Position numbers and translations under genes: made by a program. From positions 30,632 through 94,631 of the forward strand of contig NZ_FNIN01000007.1 in the NCBI RefSeq assembly GCF_900104045.1: DNA of 64,000 nucleotides. Reading direction: 5' to 3'. How positions within the stretch are numbered: position 1 is the first letter of the stretch; every line of letters begins with the position of its first letter. Under the pieces are notes generated by a model, which saw only the letters and a list, made by a program, of their open reading frames with translations, searched no databases and was not told where the DNA came from. Positions 44,765 through 54,648 of the stretch are shown piece after piece. Origin of the DNA: Desulfonauticus submarinus (GTDB lineage Bacteria; Desulfobacterota; Desulfovibrionia; Desulfovibrionales; Desulfonatronovibrionaceae).

Positions 44765-46633
44765 ATGAAGATAGGCTATAAAATAATGAGTTTAACAACA
44801 ATGCTGTTAGTATTGGCAGTAGGTGTTATCATTGGCATTGTTTTTTATAATTTTCACGCCCAAAAAGAGTTTGCGGAGAAACAAGTTGATAACTTTGGTA
44901 TAGAGGTTGTTAATTTAGTTAGTAAAAGTGGTAATGAGATTGCTAATTCTTTTGAAAAAGAGTTTTACTTAGAGAAAAAAAATTTTTTAAAAGCTGAGGT
45001 GGATACACTTGTTTCAGGTATTAGACATATTATAAAGACAGGGCGAGAAGCTGGATTGAGTGAAGAAGAAATCAAGGAAAGAGTCAAGAAATGTGTTGCT
45101 GATATGCGGTATGGTCCCCATAAAAAGGGTTATTTTTGGATAAACGACATGCAATATAGAGCTGTGATGCATCCTATTAAACCCTCTTTAAATGGAAAAG
45201 ATCTTTCTAAAGTAAGAGATAAGAAAGGCAAGTATTTATTTGTTGAATTTGTAAGGGTTTGTAAGGAAAAAGGTTCTGGTTTTGTAGATTATTACTGGCC
45301 TAAGCCAGGTTCTGATGTTCCGGTGCCAAAACTTTCATATGTTTATTTACTTCCAGAATTTAATTGGGTTGTAGGAACAGGAGTATATATTGATGATATC
45401 AAAGAACGAGTTAATGTAGTTAAGAGTGTTGTGCGAGATCAAATTAATAAAACAACTCAATTAAGTAAGACAAAAGTGAAAGAGATAGAAATCAAATTAG
45501 AGAAACAAATTAAACAGGTATTGACAGGTATTATAGGGATAGGCTTGGGCGTTATCATTTTGGGTCTTTTATTAGCTTATCTATTTACAAAATTTAGTAT
45601 TACCGCGCCTCTGGCAAAAGCAGTGAGCTTTGCAGAAGAAATAAGCAAGGGAAATCTTAGGGCCTCTATAGATCTTAAATCAAAAGACGAAATTGGGATG
45701 TTGGCAAGTACCTTAAGTGGAATGGGTACAAAGTTAAAAGAAATGTTTAAGATAGATGATTTGCGTCATTTAGCAGATGTTTTGACTAATTCTTCTTCCC
45801 AAATGAATTCTATGTCAGATGAGTTTTCTAATAGAGCTGAGGGTATGGCTGGCAAGGCAAATACCGTAGCCACCGCAGCAGAAGAAATGAGCGTAAATAT
45901 GAGCAATGTTGCTCAAGCTATGGAAGGGGTGCAAGAGGCTGCAAACACAGTGGCTACCGCAGCAGAAGAGATGAGTGCTACTATTTCTGAGATAGCCCAA
46001 AACTCTGAAAAGGCAAAAGAAATTACTTCTCAAGCTGTTCAAAGAGGAGCAGAAACTTCTGAAAGAGTAAATAAATTAGGTCAGGCTGCTGCTGAAATTT
46101 CTAAAGTAACAGAGACTATTACTGCTATCTCTTCTCAAACAAACTTACTGGCTTTAAATGCTACTATTGAGGCAGCAAGAGCTGGAGAGGCTGGTAAAGG
46201 GTTTGCTGTGGTAGCTAATGAGATTAAAGAATTAGCTCAACAAACCGCAGATGCCACAGAGGAAATTAAACATAGGATAGGAGAAATTCAAAAGGCAACA
46301 GATGTTACAGTAGAAGATATTCAATCTATTACTGAAGTTATAAATGATATAGATTCGATTATTTCCACAATAGCAGCTGCGGTAGAAGAGCAATCCGTAA
46401 CTACAAGAGATATTGCTCAAAATATTGGAAATATATCTGAAAATATTTCTCAGGCAGGAGAAAATGTAAGTCAGAGCTCTACTGTTGCTCAAGACATTGC
46501 AAAAGATATTGCAGAGGTGAATATGGAAGTAAATGAGATGGCTAATAGTAGTTCACAGTTAAAGCAAAGCGCAGAAGAACTTATGGAATTAGCAAAGAGA
46601 TTAAAAGAAATTACAAAGAGTTTTACTATTTAA
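44765..46633 (+). CDS. Methyl-accepting chemotaxis protein, Cache sensor
   Basis: 622 residues. Membrane segments near 7-27 and 250-275 enclose a periplasmic single-Cache (SMP_2-type) domain: [49 protein letters not shown] follows ([20 protein letters not shown]). The signalling tip has [29 protein letters not shown]; flanking helices are rich in Gln/Glu sites for CheR and CheB. Single-Cache sensors in the family often bind short organic acids, but the ligand here is unknown. Confidence 0.92.
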   Translation: MKIGYKIMSLTTMLLVLAVGVIIGIVFYNFHAQKEFAEKQVDNFGIEVVNLVSKSGNEIANSFEKEFYLEKKNFLKAEVDTLVSGIRHIIKTGREAGLSEEEIKERVKKCVADMRYGPHKKGYFWINDMQYRAVMHPIKPSLNGKDLSKVRDKKGKYLFVEFVRVCKEKGSGFVDYYWPKPGSDVPVPKLSYVYLLPEFNWVVGTGVYIDDIKERVNVVKSVVRDQINKTTQLSKTKVKEIEIKLEKQIKQVLTGIIGIGLGVIILGLLLAYLFTKFSITAPLAKAVSFAEEISKGNLRASIDLKSKDEIGMLASTLSGMGTKLKEMFKIDDLRHLADVLTNSSSQMNSMSDEFSNRAEGMAGKANTVATAAEEMSVNMSNVAQAMEGVQEAANTVATAAEEMSATISEIAQNSEKAKEITSQAVQRGAETSERVNKLGQAAAEISKVTETITAISSQTNLLALNATIEAARAGEAGKGFAVVANEIKELAQQTADATEEIKHRIGEIQKATDVTVEDIQSITEVINDIDSIISTIAAAVEEQSVTTRDIAQNIGNISENISQAGENVSQSSTVAQDIAKDIAEVNMEVNEMANSSSQLKQSAEELMELAKRLKEITKSFTI

Positions 46634-46648
46634 ATAAAGAGGTGTAAT

Positions 46649-47110
46649 ATGGAAGGTGATATTCAAAAAAGGATAGGTCCTTTTCAAGCCTCCTGTTTTT
46701 ATATTGGGGAGGCTTTATGTGGTATAGATATAAATTTAGTTCAAGAGATTAATAAACAAATTAATTATACAGTTGTGCCTCATTCTCCTGATTATGTGCT
46801 TGGTATTATGAATTTAAGAGGAAGGATAGTGACTATTATTGATTTTGGTAAAAAATTAGGGTTAGGAAATACTAAAATTACAGATGATACAAGAATTATT
46901 ATTGTTAACTCTAAAGAAGAACAAATAGGACTTATGGTTGATAAGATAACAGATGTAATAAATGGAAAATGGGAGGAGGTTTCTCCTCCTCCTGCTAATA
47001 TTAAGGGAATTCAAGGTAGATACTTTTTAGGGGTATGTAAGGCACGCAACAAGTTAGTTGCTCTTTTAAATGTAGAAGAAGCTTTAGCAGATGAAACAAA
47101 GGGAAGTTAA
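46649..47110 (+). CDS. cheW: CheW scaffold protein
   Basis: 153 residues, one CheW domain (ALCGIDINLVQEINKQIN, VLGIMNLRGRIVTIIDFGKKLG, LMVDKITDVIN). It couples receptors to CheA at the cell pole. Spaced 15 bases after the MCP and abutting the next gene, whose GTG follows its TAA directly. Confidence 0.95.
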   Translation: MEGDIQKRIGPFQASCFYIGEALCGIDINLVQEINKQINYTVVPHSPDYVLGIMNLRGRIVTIIDFGKKLGLGNTKITDDTRIIIVNSKEEQIGLMVDKITDVINGKWEEVSPPPANIKGIQGRYFLGVCKARNKLVALLNVEEALADETKGS

Positions 47111-48214
47111 GTGACCAAAAAACCTCCACTTATTTTAGTAGTAGATGATTCTGTCTTAAATAGAAAAATATTGGAGACCCTTTTACAAGATGAGGGCTAC
47201 GAAGTAGTTGAAGCAGGAAGTGGAAAGGAGTGTTTTGATTTAGCTAAGAAGTTAAAACCAGATCTTATTTTGTTAGATATAATGATGCCAGGAGAAGATG
47301 GCTTGGAGACGTGTAGGCGTCTAAAGCAAGATCCATCTACTCAAGAAATACCTGTTATCTTTATTTCAGCTTTAAGTGAGAATAGATATATTGTGCGCGG
47401 GTTGGAATTAGGTGGGGTTGACTATATAGTAAAACCTTTTTCCAATCCAGAAGTTTTAGCAAGGGTAAAAGTTCATTTGGGATTAAAATTTGCTAGAGAG
47501 CAACTCATAGAAGCTCAAGCAGAAAAGTTAAACTCAATAAAAGATGCTCAGGATTCTCTTCTTATTTCTCCTAAAGATTTGCCTGAAGCAAAGTTTGCTT
47601 ATGTATATAGATCTTTAAAAGAAGCTGGAGGAGATTTTTTAGATGTTTTAAAGCTTGGAGAAAAACAGTTTTTATATATTCTAGGAGATATTAGTGGTCA
47701 TGACTTGGGAGTTGGATACTATCTTTCTGCTTTAAAAGCTCTTTGTCAGCAGAATTTTGAGTTATTTACTCCTATTAGAGATGGTCTTAATATGATTAAT
47801 AAAATTAGCAAAAAGATTTTTTATCCTGGTCAATATGTTACAGCTAATTTTGTAATGTTAAATTTTAGTAGCCAGATTTTATATTTTTATAATGCGGCCC
47901 ACTATCCATTACTTTTATTAAGAGATAATAAGGTAAAAGAAATTTATTCAGAAGGTGATGTTTTAGGTGCTTTTGATAATTTTTTTATAGAAGAAACTAT
48001 TCTAGAAGTAGAAAAAGGAGATAGAGTATTTTTATTTACTGATGGCTTGCTTGGATGTTCTTTAAAATTTAAAGATAAAATAGAAAGATTAAAAGATGTT
48101 ATATTAAAATTTAAAAAATTTTCATTGAAAGATCAGATAGATTTTGTTGTGCGAGAAATGATAGGAAATAGGAAGATAGATGATGACTTAACATTTTTGG
48201 GAATAGAAATATAA
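47111..48214 (+). CDS. Response regulator with PP2C-type phosphatase (RsbU-like)
   Basis: 367 residues, GTG start overlapping nothing but touching the cheW stop. Receiver 1-125 with acceptor Asp in LILLDIMMPGEDG, a coiled linker (about 128-150), then a SpoIIE/PP2C domain (about 160-367) with GGDFLDVLKLG, LGDISGHDLGVGYYLSALKA and DDDLTFLGIEI supplying metal-binding Asp residues. Its expected substrate is the phosphorylated STAS protein of this operon, so chemotaxis kinase input could set the partner switch. That wiring is inferred from content and position. Confidence 0.9.
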   Translation: MTKKPPLILVVDDSVLNRKILETLLQDEGYEVVEAGSGKECFDLAKKLKPDLILLDIMMPGEDGLETCRRLKQDPSTQEIPVIFISALSENRYIVRGLELGGVDYIVKPFSNPEVLARVKVHLGLKFAREQLIEAQAEKLNSIKDAQDSLLISPKDLPEAKFAYVYRSLKEAGGDFLDVLKLGEKQFLYILGDISGHDLGVGYYLSALKALCQQNFELFTPIRDGLNMINKISKKIFYPGQYVTANFVMLNFSSQILYFYNAAHYPLLLLRDNKVKEIYSEGDVLGAFDNFFIEETILEVEKGDRVFLFTDGLLGCSLKFKDKIERLKDVILKFKKFSLKDQIDFVVREMIGNRKIDDDLTFLGIEI

Positions 48215-48223
48215 AAAATATAA

Positions 48224-48658
48224 ATGAATCTGAAAATTTTTAAATATAATTTTTTTTTAAAAGTATCTTTTTATGCTGATTTAAATTGTATAGCTAGTGT
48301 AATGGAATGCGTTCTTGATTTTTTAAAAGGATGGAACATAGATGTTTCGGATTTTAAGTTAAATTTAATCTTGAGAGAAGCATTAAATAATGCTATAATT
48401 CATGGTGCCCGTTTAGATAAAAAAAAGAAAATTTTATTTTGGTTAAAAAAAGAGAAAAAAAGGCTTTATTTTTTTATTCGAGATCCAGGAGCTGGTTTTA
48501 ATTTTTTGTCTTTTGGGAAAAAGCCAGAAGAATTTTGTCCTAGAGGGTGGGGAATTTATCTTATTCGACATTATAGCTCTGGGTGCAGATTTTTTTATCC
48601 AGGAAATAAATTTCTTTTTTGGGTAGATTTAGAAGAAAGTAAAAAAAATAGATTATAA
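48224..48658 (+). CDS. RsbW-like serine kinase / anti-sigma factor
   Basis: 144 residues. GHKL ATPase features: N-box LILREALNNAIIHGARLD, G1 RDPGAGFNF, and GWGIYLIRHY in the lid region. Small stand-alone proteins of this type phosphorylate STAS antagonists and often sequester a sigma factor or another output protein. No sigma factor gene is in the operon, so the output may be different (for example motility control). Lys/Phe-rich composition fits the AT-rich genome. Confidence 0.82.
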   Translation: MNLKIFKYNFFLKVSFYADLNCIASVMECVLDFLKGWNIDVSDFKLNLILREALNNAIIHGARLDKKKKILFWLKKEKKRLYFFIRDPGAGFNFLSFGKKPEEFCPRGWGIYLIRHYSSGCRFFYPGNKFLFWVDLEESKKNRL

Positions 48659-48672
48659 GGAGGATTCTTACA

Positions 48673-49770
48673 TTGCCGTTAAAGGTTTTAGTTGTAGATG
48701 ATACTATTGTATATCGTAAGATTTTGAGCGATGTATTTGCTCAGATTCCAGAAGTGACAGTAGTAGGCAGTGCAAATAATGGAAAGGTCGCTCTTGCTAG
48801 AATAGAGAGTTTAAAACCAGACTTGGTGACTTTAGATGTAGAAATGCCCATTATGGATGGGCTTCAGACCTTAGAAGAGATTAGAAAAAGGAAGTTAGAT
48901 GTTGGCGTTATAATGGTGAGTACCCTTACTAAAAGGGGTAGTCAGATCACTATGCGAGCACTGGAATTAGGTGCTTTTGATTTTATTACCAAACCAGATC
49001 ACGCCAAACAAGAGGAGAATTTTCAAGAATTATTAAAAGTTTTAGGTCCAAAAGTTAAGGCTTATTTGCGTAGGCTAGAGATAAAAAAAGCCCTTAAATC
49101 TGGACAAAAAGTTACTAATGCTGGACAGTTAGAAAAATTTGAGACCAAGGATAAAGTTTATAGAAAGCGCACAGTAACAACAAGAGTAGAAAAATCTCAA
49201 ATTGTGGCCATAGGAGTATCCACAGGCGGCCCAAATGCTCTTAGTACTATGCTTCCTATGCTTCCGGGCAATTTGGGGGTCCCTGTAGTTTTGGTTCAAC
49301 ATATGCCCCCAGTATTTACTAAGTCTTTGGCAGAGAGTTTAAATTCTAAATGTGCTTTACAAGTTAAGGAAGCAGAAGAGGGAGAAGAAATAAAGCCAAA
49401 TGTGATTTATATTGCTCCTGGTGGGAAACAAATGAAAATTGTAAGGGGAGCAGGTAAACAAGTAGTGATAAAAATTACAGATGATCCTCCAGAAAATAAT
49501 TGTAAGCCTGCTGTGGATTATTTGTTTCGTTCTGTGGCTAAGGAATATAAATCTAAAGCCACAGGAGTGGTAATGACAGGTATGGGTAATGATGGAACGC
49601 TTGGTTTAAAGGTAATGAAATCTTTTGGAGCTATAACCATTGCCCAAGATGCTGAAACATGTGTGGTTTATGGTATGCCAAAATCTGCTATAGAAGCAGG
49701 GGTTGTAGATATTATTGCTCCATTGGATAAAATTGCTGAAGAAATCGTAAAAACAGTTAAGCTTGCATGA
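48673..49770 (+). CDS. cheB: CheB protein-glutamate methylesterase
   Basis: 365 residues, TTG start (48673) with AAGGAGG nine to ten bases upstream. Receiver with acceptor Asp in LVTLDVEMPIMDG, linker, then esterase with catalytic Ser in IGVSTGGPNAL, His in LVQHMPPVFT and Asp in GMGNDGTLG. It removes methyl groups from MCP and deamidates Gln when phosphorylated by CheA. Its stop overlaps the cheR start (ATGA). Confidence 0.95.
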   Translation: MPLKVLVVDDTIVYRKILSDVFAQIPEVTVVGSANNGKVALARIESLKPDLVTLDVEMPIMDGLQTLEEIRKRKLDVGVIMVSTLTKRGSQITMRALELGAFDFITKPDHAKQEENFQELLKVLGPKVKAYLRRLEIKKALKSGQKVTNAGQLEKFETKDKVYRKRTVTTRVEKSQIVAIGVSTGGPNALSTMLPMLPGNLGVPVVLVQHMPPVFTKSLAESLNSKCALQVKEAEEGEEIKPNVIYIAPGGKQMKIVRGAGKQVVIKITDDPPENNCKPAVDYLFRSVAKEYKSKATGVVMTGMGNDGTLGLKVMKSFGAITIAQDAETCVVYGMPKSAIEAGVVDIIAPLDKIAEEIVKTVKLA

Positions 49771-50618
49771 AAATAAAGCCTGAAGAATTCAAAGTTCTTA
49801 CCCAGTATATCTATAAGATATCTGGCATATTCCTTGATCCATCAAAAGCATATTTGTTGGAGACAAGGTTAAAATCTCTTTTAGAACAAGAAAAGGCTAG
49901 TTCTTATTTAGAACTTTATAAAAAAGCTCTTGCTGATCCTACAAAACGTATAGAAAAAGCAATAATAGATGCTATAACAACAAAGGAAACACTTTTCTTT
50001 AGAGATCAAGCTCCTTTTGATTTATTAAAATTTAAAATTTTGCCTGATTTGATTGATAGAAGATCAAAAACAACATCTAAGCATTTACCTATAAAAATTA
50101 GAATATGGAGTGCTGCTTGTTCCACAGGGCAAGAAGTATATAGTATTGCTATAGCAATTAAAGAAACTATTCCAGATTTAGAAAAGTACAACATTACAAT
50201 TTTGGGTACAGATATATCTGATGAAGCTATTGCAAAGGCAAGTTATGGCAAATATAATAAGTTTGAAATAGAAAGAGGTCTTCCGCCAGATAAGTTGAGA
50301 AAATATTTTGATCCAACTCCAGATGGTCAATGGAGAATAAAAGATGAAATAAGATTTATGGCTAATTTTAGGAAAATTAACTTAATGAAGCCTTTTTCTA
50401 TCTTAGGTAAATTTGATATAATTTTTTGTAGAAATGTAGCCATTTATTTTGCTCCTGAGGATAAAAAAAAGTTATTTGAAAGAATTGCTCAGGTTTTGCA
50501 ACCAGATGGATATTTAATTATTGGTTCTACAGAGTCTTTAGCTGGCATAACAGATCTTTTTGTTCCTAAAAGATATTTAAGAGCCATATTTTATCAATTA
50601 AAAAGTTTTAAAGGTTAA
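49767..50618 (+). CDS. cheR: CheR receptor methyltransferase
   Basis: 283 residues. N-terminal helical domain (ISGIFLDPSKAYLLETRL), then a SAM-binding fold (IWSAACSTGQEVYSIAI; ILGTDISDEAIAKA; FDIIFCRNVAIYF). It methylates glutamates on the MCP. It overlaps cheB by four bases and closes the operon. Confidence 0.96.
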   Translation: MKIKPEEFKVLTQYIYKISGIFLDPSKAYLLETRLKSLLEQEKASSYLELYKKALADPTKRIEKAIIDAITTKETLFFRDQAPFDLLKFKILPDLIDRRSKTTSKHLPIKIRIWSAACSTGQEVYSIAIAIKETIPDLEKYNITILGTDISDEAIAKASYGKYNKFEIERGLPPDKLRKYFDPTPDGQWRIKDEIRFMANFRKINLMKPFSILGKFDIIFCRNVAIYFAPEDKKKLFERIAQVLQPDGYLIIGSTESLAGITDLFVPKRYLRAIFYQLKSFKG

Positions 50619-50644
50619 CTTTAAAGTAAAAAAGTTAATTCTTT

Positions 50645-50664
50645 CCAAGGAATTATGTCCTTGG
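50645..50664 (+). other. Short hairpin between cheR and pyc
   Basis: CCAAGGA/TCCTTGG arms with a 6-base loop. No U-run follows, so it is weak as a terminator; a leader element of pyc is possible. Confidence 0.35.
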
Positions 50665-50704
50665 AGTGGATTTTATACACTAAAAAAGGGGAGAGGAGAT
50701 ATTG

Positions 50705-53700
50705 ATGAAAAGTTTTGAACAGGTAAAAAAGGAGCTTTATGGAAAGAAGATTTTAGTAGCCAATAGAGGCATTCCTGCTCGAAGGATTGTTCGATCGATT
50801 TATGAATTAAAAGCTATTCCTGTTATGACTGCAACTAATGTAGACAAAACAGCGCCCTTTACTTCTGGGGCAATGGATTTGCTTTTGTTAGGTGAAGATC
50901 CAAGAGCATATTTAAACATAGATATTATTATAGCAAAGGCAAAAGCTAAAGGTATCATTGCAATACACCCTGGATGGGGTTTTGCTTCAGAAAACGAATC
51001 TTTTCCAGAAAAATGTAAAGAAGCTGGAATTATTTTTATAGGCCCAGAGGCTAATTCTATGCGCCTTTTGGGCAATAAAGTTGAAGTTAGAAGATTGGCA
51101 AAAAAACTTGGTATTCCTGTAGTTCCAGGGTCAGAGGAAGCTGTTACTCTTGAAGAGGCTAAAGAAATAGCAGAAGATATAGGTTATCCTATTATGTTAA
51201 AGGCAGAAGGGGGTGGTGGTGGAAGAGGAATTTATGAAGTGTATAAAGAGAGCCAGTTGGAGAGTGCTTTTGTCAAAGCTTCTACCCAAGCTCAAGCTGC
51301 TTTTGGTAATCCTAGGTTGTATGTAGAAAAGTTTCTTCCTTCGGTTCGACATATAGAAATTCAAGTTATAGCAGATAAATATGGAAATGTTTTTGCTTTT
51401 GATGAGCGGGATTGTACTGTGCAAAGAAATCATCAAAAGCTTATTGAAATTACTCCTTCTCCATGGTCAAAGATGACCAAAGACTTAAGACAAGAATTAA
51501 AAGAATATGCTGTTAAATTGATTAAAGAAGTTGGTTATTATTCTTTGGCTACAGTAGAATTTTTAATAGATAGTGCAGGGACTCCATATCTTATTGAAGT
51601 AAATACTAGATTACAGGTAGAGCATGGAATTACTGAGTGTAGATATGGAATTGATTTAGTAGAAGAACAAATAGCAGTAGCTTTTGGTTCTAAATTGCGT
51701 TTTAATAATAGAACGGTGAAACCTTCTAATTGGGCTATGCAAGTGAGAATAAACTTAGAAGATCCTCAAAACAACTTTAGCCCAAATTCTGGTGTGATTA
51801 CCCGCTATCAATCTCCAGGTGGACAAGGAGTTAGAGTAGATTCGTGCATTGGAACAGGGTATCATTTTCCTTCCCAATATGATTCTGCTGCTGCTTTACT
51901 GATAGTTTTTGGTAAAACTTGGACAAAAATTTTAAATACAATGGATAGGGCTCTTAGAGAGTATATTATAGGAGGAGTGAAAAGTACTATTCCATTCCAT
52001 CGAAAAGTTATAAACCATTCTGTTTTTCAAAAAGGAGATTTTGATACTAACTTTATTTCCAATCATCCTGAAGTAATGATCTATAAAGATATGGAACCTG
52101 AATCGCTTCGACTTTCAAAGTTGGTGGCTGAGATTTCAGCAAAGGGTTATAATCCTTATTTGCAGTTAGGAGAATATAGGGGATATTCTGATAAGAGATT
52201 AGGCAGATTTTATCCTGTTCTTCCCACATTTAATCCTAAAGATTATAAATATCCTTATCCTCGTGGAGATAGAGATGCGATTTTAGATTTTATTAGAGAT
52301 TCTGATTACATTCATTTTATGGATACTACGCCTAGAGACATTACCCAATCTAATAGCGGGAATAGATTTCGATTAGCTGAAGATAGGTTAATAGGCCCTT
52401 ACTTAGATAATTGCGGTTTTTTCTCTATCGAAAATGGAGGAGGAGCTCACTATCATGTAGCAATGTTGGCTAATATGACGTATCCTTTTACTGAGGCTAA
52501 GGAATGGAATAGATTTGCTCCAAAAACTTTGAAGCAAATTTTGGTACGTTCTACTAATTTATTGGGATATAAACCCCAGCCTAAAAATCTAATGCATCTT
52601 ACAGGGGAAATGATTTGTGAGCATTATGATGTAATTCGTTGCTTTGACTTTTTAAATCATATTGAAAATATGCGTCCTTTAGCAGAAGTTGTTTTGAGTT
52701 CAAAAAGTAATATTTTTGAACCAGCTATTTCCTTATCTTGGGCCAAAGGTTTTGATATTCCTCATTATTTAAGTGTAGTTGAGGAAATTTTAAAATTAGT
52801 AAAAGACATTAGAGGAGTATCTTTAAAAAAGGCTCAAAAGCTTATTATTTTGGGATTAAAAGACATGGCTGGAGTATGTCCTCCAGTGTTTATGAGAGAA
52901 TTGGTATTGGCAATTAAAAAGAAGTACCCTGAATTGATTATTCACTATCATAGACACTATACAGATGGACTTTTTGTGCCAGCAGTAGCAGAAGCTGCAA
53001 AAGCTGGGGCTAAGATAGTGGATACAGCCATTGGCGCTTCTGTTAGGTGGTATGGTCAGGGCGAGGTTTTATCTACTGCTGCTTATATGGAAGAATTGGG
53101 ATTAAAGACAAATCTTAATAAAGAAATGATTCGGAAATGTAATTTTGTTTTAAAACAGATAATGCCGTATTACGATAAATATACAGCCCCTTATTTTCAA
53201 GGTATTGATTATGACGTTGTAGAACATGGAATGCCTGGTGGAGCTACATCTTCTTCTCAAGAAGGAGCAATGAAACAAGGTTATATTCACCTTTTACCCT
53301 ATATGTTAAAATTTTTAGCAGGTACAAGAAAGATTGTTCGTTATCATGATGTTACACCTGGTTCACAAATAACGTGGAATACAGCATTTTTAGCAGTTAC
53401 TGGAGCATATAAGAGAGGAGGAGAAGTAGAGGTTAAGAGATTGCTTAACGTATTAGAAAGAGTTGTAGAAATTCCAGAAGATAAATTGGATGAGCAAACT
53501 AAAAAAGATCGTCTTATGATTTATAGAGAAAGTAATGATGCTTTTAGAAATTTACTTTTGGGTAAATTTGGCAAGTTGCCTTTAGGATTCCCTCCGGATT
53601 GGGTTTATGAAAGTGCGTTTGGAGATAAATATAAAGAAGCTTTAGAACAGCGAACAGAAGAATCTCCTTTGGTTAAACTTCAAAATATAGATATTAAGGT

Positions 53701-54385
53701 TGAGAAAGAGAAATTAACAGAATTAATAGGCAGAGAGCCTAATGAAGAGGAATTAATAAATTACTTAAATCATCCAGGAGATGCGCTAAAAACAATTCAA
53801 TTTAAACAAAAATTTGGAGATCCTAATAATTTGCCTTTGGATGTGTGGTTTGAAGGTTTAGAAGTAGGAGAAGAGTTAAATTTTGAAGATTCTAATGGTA
53901 AGCCTCATACAATGATTATTTTAGACATTTCTACTCCTGATGTACGAGGACATAGTGTGGTAAGATATAGCTTGGATTCTGAATTTTTTACTTATCAGGT
54001 AAAAGTAAAAGAAAGTATAGCTGCAGAAAAGGATGAGGTAGAAATGGCAGATGCTTCTAATCCTTATCATGTTGCTGCCCCTTGTAGTGGAGATTTGTGG
54101 GTAATGCATGTAAAACCAGGAGATATGGTAAAACAAGGAGAAGAACTTTTTAATATTTCAGTTATGAAGCAAGAAAAGGCGGTTTTATCTCCTGTAGATG
54201 GAATTGTAAAAAGAGTGTTAAAAGTTGCCAATTATCAAGAAGATAAAAAAATGGTTCCTGTAAAAGAAGGGGAACTTATTGTAGAGCTTATGCCAGCAAG
54301 TCAAACTTGTCCAACTTGCAGAAAACCAGTCTCCCTTTCAGATGCAAAATTTTGTCCTAATTGCGGGCAGAAGTTGAAAAAATAA
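50705..54385 (+). CDS. pyc: Pyruvate carboxylase, divergent, with C-terminal zinc ribbon
   Basis: ATG 50705 is placed by GAGGAG seven bases before. About 1226 residues. Biotin carboxylase half (1-460: ILVANRGIPARRIVRSI, EGGGGGRGIYEV, LIEVNTRLQVEHGITE). The carboxyltransferase region starts MDTTPRDITQSNSGNRFRL and has IHYHRHYTDGLFV for the metal; both differ from standard enzymes. The biotin domain has Lys1155 in SVMKQEKAV. After it come two CxxC pairs (CPTCRKPVSLSDAKFCPNC), a zinc ribbon not found in typical enzymes. It makes oxaloacetate from pyruvate for anaplerosis. The next gene may import pyruvate or peptides. Confidence 0.9.
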   Translation: MKSFEQVKKELYGKKILVANRGIPARRIVRSIYELKAIPVMTATNVDKTAPFTSGAMDLLLLGEDPRAYLNIDIIIAKAKAKGIIAIHPGWGFASENESFPEKCKEAGIIFIGPEANSMRLLGNKVEVRRLAKKLGIPVVPGSEEAVTLEEAKEIAEDIGYPIMLKAEGGGGGRGIYEVYKESQLESAFVKASTQAQAAFGNPRLYVEKFLPSVRHIEIQVIADKYGNVFAFDERDCTVQRNHQKLIEITPSPWSKMTKDLRQELKEYAVKLIKEVGYYSLATVEFLIDSAGTPYLIEVNTRLQVEHGITECRYGIDLVEEQIAVAFGSKLRFNNRTVKPSNWAMQVRINLEDPQNNFSPNSGVITRYQSPGGQGVRVDSCIGTGYHFPSQYDSAAALLIVFGKTWTKILNTMDRALREYIIGGVKSTIPFHRKVINHSVFQKGDFDTNFISNHPEVMIYKDMEPESLRLSKLVAEISAKGYNPYLQLGEYRGYSDKRLGRFYPVLPTFNPKDYKYPYPRGDRDAILDFIRDSDYIHFMDTTPRDITQSNSGNRFRLAEDRLIGPYLDNCGFFSIENGGGAHYHVAMLANMTYPFTEAKEWNRFAPKTLKQILVRSTNLLGYKPQPKNLMHLTGEMICEHYDVIRCFDFLNHIENMRPLAEVVLSSKSNIFEPAISLSWAKGFDIPHYLSVVEEILKLVKDIRGVSLKKAQKLIILGLKDMAGVCPPVFMRELVLAIKKKYPELIIHYHRHYTDGLFVPAVAEAAKAGAKIVDTAIGASVRWYGQGEVLSTAAYMEELGLKTNLNKEMIRKCNFVLKQIMPYYDKYTAPYFQGIDYDVVEHGMPGGATSSSQEGAMKQGYIHLLPYMLKFLAGTRKIVRYHDVTPGSQITWNTAFLAVTGAYKRGGEVEVKRLLNVLERVVEIPEDKLDEQTKKDRLMIYRESNDAFRNLLLGKFGKLPLGFPPDWVYESAFGDKYKEALEQRTEESPLVKLQNIDIKVEKEKLTELIGREPNEEELINYLNHPGDALKTIQFKQKFGDPNNLPLDVWFEGLEVGEELNFEDSNGKPHTMIILDISTPDVRGHSVVRYSLDSEFFTYQVKVKESIAAEKDEVEMADASNPYHVAAPCSGDLWVMHVKPGDMVKQGEELFNISVMKQEKAVLSPVDGIVKRVLKVANYQEDKKMVPVKEGELIVELMPASQTCPTCRKPVSLSDAKFCPNCGQKLKK

Positions 54386-54410
54386 TTGATCTTTTAGATG
54401 TATAAAAAAA

Positions 54411-54454
54411 CACCTAAACGCCCCTAAAAAATTTTTAGGGGCGTTTATTAGGTG
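54411..54454 (+). terminator. Strong terminator after pyc
   Basis: Arms AACGCCCCTAAAAA and TTTTTAGGGGCGTT, extended by CACCTA/TAGGTG, with the A/T-rich core supplying the U-tract on either strand. Separates pyc from cstA. Confidence 0.85.
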
Positions 54455-54648
54455 ATGTAAATTAAAACCCCTAAGCCAATGCTAGTTTTTATAAGCAAAA
54501 AGATATTTTAAGGCATATAAATTAGATATTTAAATTCTGCTTTTTTTCCTTCCTTATTTTTTCACAAATAGATAGTGCCTTTTAATAAGTGCTTATTCAA
54601 ATAGCTAAAAGATGTGTGTGTTTTTTTTAATAAAGCAGAGGAAATAAT
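54455..54648. other. Gap before cstA
   Basis: AT-rich. GAGGAAA precedes ATG 54649. No clear -35/-10 pair stands out. Confidence 0.35.
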
